Shown here: positions 59,448 to 64,000 of the stretch, in pieces | Position numbering within the stretch: the stretch's first letter is position 1 | Layout: the number at the start of each line of letters is the position of its first letter | The notes under the pieces: generated by a model | What the model was told of the DNA's origin: nothing | Databases searched by the model: none | Seen by the model: only the letters and a program-made list of their open reading frames with translations | Program-made: the position numbers and the translations under genes | Source of the DNA: Phycisphaeraceae bacterium | GTDB taxonomy: Bacteria > Planctomycetota > Phycisphaerae > Phycisphaerales > UBA1924 | Assembly (NCBI GenBank): GCA_023898685.1 | Contig: CP060234.1 | Coordinates: 2,108,001-2,172,000, forward strand | DNA length: 64,000 nt | Reading direction: 5' to 3'

Positions 59448-59826
59448 GGGCGGGGCTCGTGCGAATCCCGGGTCGTTTCCGCGCGGCGGGCGTGATGCGC
59501 AGGGGAGTGTCTTGAATCTCGGGCGTGGCGCACATCTCAGCCAAGAAGATTCACCACCGAGGCGCAGAGATCACAGAGAAGAGCCGATGCCGAATCGACA
59601 GTACGGCACGGTTCTTCCTCTCTGTGTTCTCGGTGCCTCTGTGGTGCTTTCTTCTGACAGGACCGCGTCGATTCATGTACGTGTGCGATGAAGCAAGCCC
59701 GAGTTTCATCGGAATCCGTGCGACTGCTGGGCATTTGTCCTTCGCTTGCGCTTCAGGCTCGCCACAGGCGCCGCTTCTGATTGCGATCTGTATCAATCCA
59801 TCGTCGGCGGGGAGGTGGACCGTTGG
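59448..59826. other. Intergenic stretch with an inverted-repeat element
   Basis: No gene is supported. The stretch contains the 111-bp element described at 59543-59653; the remainder is featureless and slightly AT-rich. Confidence 0.45.
59543..59653. repeat. MITE-like element with ~40-bp imperfect inverted ends
   Basis: The left arm (59543-59583) and right arm (59612-59653) are imperfect reverse complements over about 40 bp (core CACCAC.GAGGC.C.GAGA.CACAGAGA). The core resembles the 'caccacagaggcacagagacac' repeat common in planctomycetes. It lies between genes. Confidence 0.75.
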
Positions 59827-60468
59827 TCAGCGGCGCCGCCGGACGCCGACGGCTCCGAATGCCGCGAGCAGGCCGAACGCTTGGGGCGCGGGCACGATGT
59901 ACTGCAGGTGGTCGACTTCCATGCTGCCGGAGGAGGTGATGAAGATCGAGGCGATCCCGGCGTCGTGCTCGACGCCATAGAAGCGGTCCTCGGCGGTCGT
60001 GCCGTGAAAATCGCTGTCGGCGTGTGTGCCGGTGATCCGGGTGATCAGGCCGCCCGAGGCGTCGTAGGCCTCGAACTCGATGACGCCGCCGCTCGGGCCG
60101 TCGGTCCAGACGACGCCGGCGTGGGTCGGCAGGCGGCCGAGCATGGCGGCGTTGAAGGAGAAGAGGATCCCGTCGGACGCGATCCGATAGAAGGAATGCC
60201 CCGCCGTGCCTGAGCCATCGATGGCGCCGTCGTCGCCGTCGACCGAGTCGGTCGATCCGCCCGGTGCGAGCACGGTCCCGCCGCTGGCGGTGACCCCGGG
60301 TATGTTGAAGACGCCGTCCTCGAAGTCCTCGAGCACGAGCCCGGTCATCGCGAACCAGGGGCTGTCCGCGGCGCTGAGGTACTCAGACGGGCCGTAGCTC
60401 ACCGTCGCGTGCGCCGGAGACCACGCGGCGAATAGGCCACCGATCACGACAAGCCTCATGTTCGTCAT
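59827..60468 (-). CDS. Exported protein with PEP-CTERM-like sorting tail
   Basis: The 213-residue protein has a signal peptide (about 1-20). The body is one beta-rich domain ('VLEDFEDGVFNIPGVTASGG...GHSFYRIASDGILFSFN') of the kind seen in secreted planctomycete proteins of unknown function. The C-terminus is 'VPAPQAFGLLAAFGAVGVRRRR', i.e. a short motif, a hydrophobic helix and a basic end, the layout of a PEP-CTERM-type sorting signal cut by an exosortase. ATG 60468 is chosen over GTG 60471 because GAGGGG lies 5 nt upstream. Confidence 0.75.
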   Translation of the reverse strand: MTNMRLVVIGGLFAAWSPAHATVSYGPSEYLSAADSPWFAMTGLVLEDFEDGVFNIPGVTASGGTVLAPGGSTDSVDGDDGAIDGSGTAGHSFYRIASDGILFSFNAAMLGRLPTHAGVVWTDGPSGGVIEFEAYDASGGLITRITGTHADSDFHGTTAEDRFYGVEHDAGIASIFITSSGSMEVDHLQYIVPAPQAFGLLAAFGAVGVRRRR

Positions 60469-60650
60469 CACGTCCCCTCTCGATCACAACGGCGTCGTGT
60501 GCTGGGAGCGCCGCTTGGAAACGTGTCACGCGAACGAGAGGGACGCACCTCAATCTGGATAAACTCGCCACAATCCTCCGGTTTGGGGGGATCCCTACAG
60601 GTCCAAACTGGTGCTGTCGGCCCGGAGCCGGACGGCCGGTGGCGCCCGGG

Positions 60651-61037
60651 TCACGGCCATGCGTCACCTGTCGGTGGAGAGGACGGCGAGAATCCATCTA
60701 GCGGGAATGCCGGGTTGGCGAGGGGCCGGAGCGCGAGCTTCAGCAGCGCCATCTCGCTGTCGTCGCCCGCGATCCGGTTGCGACGCAGGCGCCCGCACCC
60801 GGTGCAGCGGTGGACGATCGCCCATTCGCCGTTCTCGGCGACGGCGATCGCGATGGGCTCCATCGGCTGATTGCACGAGGCGCGGCGGTCGCCGATCTCC
60901 TCGTCGACGTGCCGCGACCAGAGGCAGGAGGGGCAGTGGTTGCGGTGTTTGGTGCCGAACGCCTCGGTCGGCACGGAAAGCTTGCAGCAGACGCACGTAA
61001 ACGCGCCGCGGCCGCGGCGGTTGCTCTGTGATGGCAT
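60651..61037 (-). CDS. RNHCP-domain protein
   Basis: The 128-residue protein has CxxC pairs in 'FTCVCCKLSV' and the signature 'RNHCPSCLWSRHVD', then 'HRCTGCGRLRRNRIAGDD', which together define the RNHCP family of small zinc-binding proteins. Four cysteine pairs could hold one or two zinc ions. Function is unknown; it may bind nucleic acid. The frame stays coding to the stop. Confidence 0.82.
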   Translation of the reverse strand: MPSQSNRRGRGAFTCVCCKLSVPTEAFGTKHRNHCPSCLWSRHVDEEIGDRRASCNQPMEPIAIAVAENGEWAIVHRCTGCGRLRRNRIAGDDSEMALLKLALRPLANPAFPLDGFSPSSPPTGDAWP

Positions 61038-61272
61038 GGGGAAGATCCTGATCGGTCCCTGAAGGACGGCTTGGAGGTCGGCGACGGCCGGCAGAGAACG
61101 ATCACGCCGCGGGCATGGGCCCCGCGTTCACGATCGAACCGGCGTGAGAAGGGTTCGAAGGACCGGGATCAGGCAATTTCCGTCGTCATCCGGGGCAAGT
61201 ATGGCGGGCAAACCTTGTTCGGGCAAGCGGAGCGCGTGAGGAAACCGCGGAATTGGGCGATAGGCTTGGGTG

Positions 61273-61560
61273 ATGCAGCCCGACGACGAGATCTGCCTCT
61301 GCTTCCACGTCACCCAGCGGAAGATCAACGCCTTCCTCAGGCGCGAGAACCCGCCCGTCGCGAGCCTCATCAGCGAGTGCCTCGGCGCGGGCACCGGGTG
61401 CGGCTGGTGCATCCCCATCCTCGAGCGCCTGCACGCGAGGCACCGCGAGGGCCTGGCGGTCGAGCTGGGGTTCTCCGCTGAGGACTACGCCGAGGCGCGG
61501 AAGGTGTACCGGGCAACCAGCGAGCGGCGTGTGCTGCCGGGCGACAAGATCTCGCCGTGA
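61273..61560 (+). CDS. BFD-like [2Fe-2S]-binding protein
   Basis: The 95-residue protein has Cys8/Cys10 in 'ICLCFHVT' and Cys43/Cys46 in 'GTGCGWCIP', the spacing of bacterioferritin-associated ferredoxin (BFD-like) domains. In BFD proteins the cluster helps release iron from bacterioferritin; stand-alone homologues also occur in nitrogen and sulfur metabolism genes. No bacterioferritin gene is near. ATG 61273 or GTG 61270 could start it. Confidence 0.85.
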   Translation: MQPDDEICLCFHVTQRKINAFLRRENPPVASLISECLGAGTGCGWCIPILERLHARHREGLAVELGFSAEDYAEARKVYRATSERRVLPGDKISP

Positions 61561-61685
61561 AGCATCGGACGGATGTTGCCACGTCCGTTTGTTTGCGCCC
61601 GGCCGGTGATGAGGCCGGTTGTAGACATACGGGGGGAATGACCGGCGTCACCGAGTTAGCGAAAGTTGCTCGCACACGCGACACG

Positions 61686-61811
61686 TTAGGCCGAATCTCG
61701 GGCGGCCCCGAGTGATGGCAGCAGGATGCCGATCAGCAGGGCGATGATCGAGATGACCACGAGCAGCTCGATGAGCGTGAATCCCATCGCGGGACGGTGC
61801 GCGTTGTGCAT
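61686..61811 (-). pseudogene. Type II pseudopilin N-terminal stub (41 residues)
   Basis: The frame reads a perfect class III/type IV prepilin start, 'MGFTLIELLVVISIIALLI' then 'GILLPSLGAAR', and stops 3 codons later, giving 41 residues. A GAGAG site precedes the ATG. Planctomycete genomes have many full-length proteins with this start and a roughly 200-350-residue head. Here the head is missing and no continuation is visible in the other minus-strand frames just downstream, so it is probably a relic. It could instead be a real tiny pilin. Confidence 0.65.
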
Positions 61812-61961
61812 GTCGCTCTCTACCACTGGCAAGGCCAACCCCTCGGAATTAGGCGAGAGGTTAGTGTGGGCCAGCCGGCATGAAGGGAGCGCGAACGGTG
61901 AATGCTTTGTTGAGATTGCGTGAAGTAATCTTCACAATTTGACCGACTGCCGCATTGCCAA

Positions 61962-61992
61962 GGGTGGCATGGTCAAGCAAAGCTTGGCCATG
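61962..61992 (+). repeat. REP hairpin upstream of the transposase gene
   Basis: GGGTGG is followed by a palindrome CATGGTCAAGC-AAA-GCTTGGCCATG with one mismatch (61968-61992). A short 5' GTGG-type tag plus hairpin is the REP layout recognised by REP-associated transposases. Confidence 0.75.
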
Positions 61993-62051
61993 GTTAGGCG
62001 CTCGCGGCGGGCAAGAGGTACGCTCTGCCCGGCTACCTCCGAGGCCCAGCT

Positions 62052-62612
62052 ATGGATCCGATCAAGTACAAGACGCGCAAGCGGCACGAATCGCCCAACC
62101 ACGCCCGGATGCTGAACTTCGCGTGCTACCGCAATCGCCCCTTTCTGCGCTCGGATCGCGCCTGCCGTTGGATGATCGACGCCATCAGCAGGGCGAGGCA
62201 GGCGCATCAATTCCGCCTGTGGGCGTTCGTCATCATGCCAGATCATGTGCACCTGCTGATATGGCCGCGGGGCACGGTGCCGCCGATCATGCAGGCCATC
62301 AAACAGTCCGTTTCTCGCCGGGCGGTGAGCTGGACACGCAAGCACGCGCCCGAGTACCTCAATCGACTCGCAGTGACGGGGCCGAACGGGAAGGTGTCAT
62401 ATCGGTTCTGGCAGCGGGGTGGTGGCTACGACCGCAATCTGTGGGAGTCCGTGCATATCTGGGAGGCCATCGACTACATCCACATGAACCCCGTAAAGGC
62501 GGGTCTCTGCGATGGCCCGTGGGACTGGCCCTGGTCGAGCGCCGTGGGCTTCCAGGAGCGGGGCGCGGGACCCGTGGATCTTGATCTGGAGACGATTCCA
62601 CCACGTCCCTGA
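62052..62612 (+). CDS. REP-associated tyrosine transposase (Y1, RAYT)
   Basis: The 186-residue Y1 transposase has the HUH metal motif His65-Val-His67 in 'MPDHVHLLIW' and catalytic Tyr142 in 'DYIHMNPVKAG', with 'FRLWAFVIMPDHVHLL' and 'WPWSSAVGF' as family landmarks. RAYTs bind and cut single-stranded REP hairpins and are thought to have spread REP sequences through the genome. The length is normal and the frame is intact. GAGG lies about 11 nt upstream of the ATG. Confidence 0.92.
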   Translation: MDPIKYKTRKRHESPNHARMLNFACYRNRPFLRSDRACRWMIDAISRARQAHQFRLWAFVIMPDHVHLLIWPRGTVPPIMQAIKQSVSRRAVSWTRKHAPEYLNRLAVTGPNGKVSYRFWQRGGGYDRNLWESVHIWEAIDYIHMNPVKAGLCDGPWDWPWSSAVGFQERGAGPVDLDLETIPPRP

Positions 62613-62658
62613 GCGCGCCCGACCAGCATCGCCGCAGGTGAGGCAAGCTATTCGGGGA

Positions 62659-62689
62659 CATGCCCAAGCTTCGCTTGAGCATGCCACCC
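62659..62689 (-). repeat. REP hairpin downstream of the transposase (reverse orientation)
   Basis: CATGCCCAAGC-TTC-GCTTGAGCATG with one mismatch is followed by CCACCC, the reverse complement of the GGGTGG tag upstream. Confidence 0.75.
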
Positions 62690-62718
62690 AACGCACAAGA
62701 GCTGACCACAAAGAGCTC

Positions 62719-62749
62719 GGGTGGCATGTCAAGCGCAGCTCGGCCATGG
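62719..62749 (+). repeat. REP hairpin downstream of the transposase (forward orientation)
   Basis: GGGTGG is followed by CATGTCAAGC-GCA-GCTCGGCCATG, a slightly degenerate copy of the same palindrome. With the previous repeat it forms a converging pair. Confidence 0.68.
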
Positions 62750-62843
62750 GTTTGCGCACGAGCATTCCCAAGCCTTACTTGAGGACGCCGCCCGCTGCCA
62801 CCTCCGAACTTCGCAGAAGCAACTGCACATCGCTCGGCTGCGG

Positions 62844-63200
62844 TCATCCGGAGCGCTGGATCGGCTCCCCGCACTCCGGGCAACGATCAGCTTGAAGCCC
62901 CGCGAGTGAGTAGCCGCAGCGAATGCAGACACCGGTCGGCTTGGCCTTGCTGACAGTCCCCGGTAGGCGCCCGGTCACGGCGAGGTACATGACGACAAGC
63001 CAAGCGATCGGGAGGGCGCCGCAGAAGTAGATGTCGAGGTCATACCCCATGAACTCGGTGAGGCCGCTGCCGTTCTCCGGGAGCACGTGGAGTGAGGCAA
63101 TGAAGCCGTAGAGCAGTTGTGTGAGCAGCAGATAGAGCGGAACAGTTCCAACGATCCAGAGCATGACGACATTGCCGTTGAGCGGACGTTTGTCATGCAA
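62844..63200 (-). CDS. Membrane protein with C-terminal zinc ribbon, hypothetical
   Basis: The 118-residue protein has two hydrophobic helices (about 12-33 and 55-76) and the C-terminal zinc ribbon 'CIRCGYSLAGLQADRCPECG', a motif very common in planctomycetes. The start is taken as TTG 63200, because GGAGGG lies 8 nt upstream and the TTG overlaps the aroC stop region. It is therefore probably co-translated with aroC. Function is unknown. Confidence 0.7.
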   Translation of the reverse strand: MHDKRPLNGNVVMLWIVGTVPLYLLLTQLLYGFIASLHVLPENGSGLTEFMGYDLDIYFCGALPIAWLVVMYLAVTGRLPGTVSKAKPTGVCIRCGYSLAGLQADRCPECGEPIQRSG

Positions 63201-64000
63201 GGCGCATTCCCTCCGGCGGCTGCAACGGCAGCGCCCTCGCCAGATCCATGTACCGCTCGAAGTTCAGCCGCAGCTCGGTCATCGAGTCGCCCCCGAACTT
63301 GTCGACGAAGCACCTCGCCACCTCGAAAGCCACCACGTTCTCCATCACCACGCTCGCGGCCGAGACCGCGCACACGTCCGACCGCTCGTACTGGCTGTGC
63401 TCCGCCTGCTTGGTATTCAGGTCGACGCTGGGCAGGCCCTTGAGCAGGGTCGAGATGGGCTTCATCGTCCCCGTCACGACCACCGGCATGCCGTTGGTCA
63501 TCCCACCCTCGGTGCCGCCCGCGTTGTTGGTGGGGCGGGTGAACCCAAGGCAGGGTGTGCCGAGCTTGGAGCGGTCATAGAGGATTGGGTCGTGCAGGTC
63601 GCCGCCCCGCGTCTCGCCCGCCCGCACGCCCGCGCCGATCTGCACCGCCTTGAATGCCTGGATACCCATCACGGCGTAGGCGATCCGCGCGTCGAGCTTG
63701 CTCGTCCAGTCCATGCTCGACCCGACGCCCGGGGGGCAGCCGAAGATGTGGCACTCGACGTGCCCGCCCACGGTATCCTTGTCTTCCTTCGCCTGTCGTA
63801 TCGCCTGCCGCTGGGCTTCGGTTGCGGGCTCGTCGAGCGTGTAGGTGTCGCTCGCGTCGCGCGCCGCGATCAGGTCCTTCCAGTTCTCTTCGGTGACCAC
63901 CGCCTCCGTGCGCTCGCCCAGGATCTGCCGCACGAACCCGAACACCTCCACCCCGAACGCCTCGCGCAGCAGGCACTTCGCGATCGCCCCCGCCGCGACC
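63193..64000 (-). CDS. aroC: Chorismate synthase (N-terminus outside window)
   Basis: About 268 residues are present; the frame runs off the right edge with 'VAAGAIAKCLLREAFGVEVFGFV', so the 5' end is missing. 'IFGCPPGVGSSMDWTSKLDARIAYAVMGIQAFKAVQIGAG' and 'NNAGGTEGGMTNGMPVVVTGTMKP' are chorismate synthase signatures, and the C-terminal 'RSDVCAVSAASVVMENVVAFEVAR' is typical. The FMN-dependent enzyme makes chorismate from EPSP, the last step of the shikimate pathway. Confidence 0.95.
   Translation of the reverse strand, partial: VAAGAIAKCLLREAFGVEVFGFVRQILGERTEAVVTEENWKDLIAARDASDTYTLDEPATEAQRQAIRQAKEDKDTVGGHVECHIFGCPPGVGSSMDWTSKLDARIAYAVMGIQAFKAVQIGAGVRAGETRGGDLHDPILYDRSKLGTPCLGFTRPTNNAGGTEGGMTNGMPVVVTGTMKPISTLLKGLPSVDLNTKQAEHSQYERSDVCAVSAASVVMENVVAFEVARCFVDKFGGDSMTELRLNFERYMDLARALPLQPPEGMRLA

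Larger units (their letters stand above)
61962..62789 (+). mobile_element. RAYT/REP module (transposase flanked by REP hairpins)
   Basis: The Y1 transposase gene at 62052-62612 has one REP hairpin upstream and a converging pair downstream (62659-62689 and 62719-62749), with a fourth degenerate copy near 62763-62789. This is the BIME-like arrangement typical of REP-associated tyrosine transposases. Confidence 0.75.

Overview
The window reads as chromosomal DNA of a planctomycete, most likely class Phycisphaerae. The signs are high GC with strong GC3 bias, many ATGA/GTGA/TTGA gene overlaps, and two secreted proteins ending in a degenerate paired dockerin-like domain that finishes in Gly-Cys-Pro. 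There is also a protein with a VPAP...RRRR sorting tail, a 'CxRCGYSLxGL...RCPECG' zinc-ribbon protein, and several dispersed palindromic repeat families. Placement is inference from these features; no 16S gene is present.

Layout. (1) 1-18.6 kb: a type II secretion-like operon. It has a GspK-like protein (5' end outside the window), a GspL/PilM-like protein, a GspM-like protein with a C-terminal GspC/PilP-like domain, and then a giant secretin of 4,642 residues. The giant secretin has an N0 domain, about 50 tandem N-domain repeats and one C-terminal secretin pore domain; a small secreted protein is translationally coupled behind it. (2) 18.7-25.6 kb: a pstSCAB phosphate importer whose two permeases carry large extracytoplasmic extensions. 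(3) 25.7-30.1 kb: sucA-sucB of the 2-oxoglutarate dehydrogenase complex. (4) 30.1-32.5 kb: small genes, a YHS protein, a short PQQ-repeat protein and an orphan CoA-transferase B subunit. (5) 33-45.4 kb: a complete-looking Tad (Flp) pilus locus in two divergent arms: flp-tadV-tadE-tadG on the minus strand, and cpaB-cpaC-cpaE-cpaF-tadB-tadC-lipoprotein-tadD on the plus strand. (6) 45.4-64 kb: tRNA-Gly(CCC), a dockerin-tailed lipoprotein, an AT-rich islet encoding a membrane-anchored receiver protein, recA, and a CheW protein with an inserted CZB zinc domain. This stretch also holds an acyl-CoA carboxylase subunit carrying two in-frame repeat insertions, several hypotheticals, a dockerin-tailed M1 aminopeptidase, a PEP-CTERM-like protein, an RNHCP protein and a BFD-like ferredoxin. 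It ends with a 41-residue pilin stub, a REP-associated transposase between REP hairpins, and the 3' part of aroC.

How it fits together. Two envelope machines dominate: a T2SS-like system with a hugely extended secretin, and a separate Tad pilus with its own normal-sized secretin (CpaC). The giant secretin is the most unusual object here. Its N-domain array is more than ten times that of ordinary GspD and shows higher-order duplication: a five-repeat block occurs twice in tandem. Scattered palindromic repeats, some inside reading frames, indicate REP/MITE-type activity in the right-hand third. All function calls are by eye from protein sequence; no database search was run.
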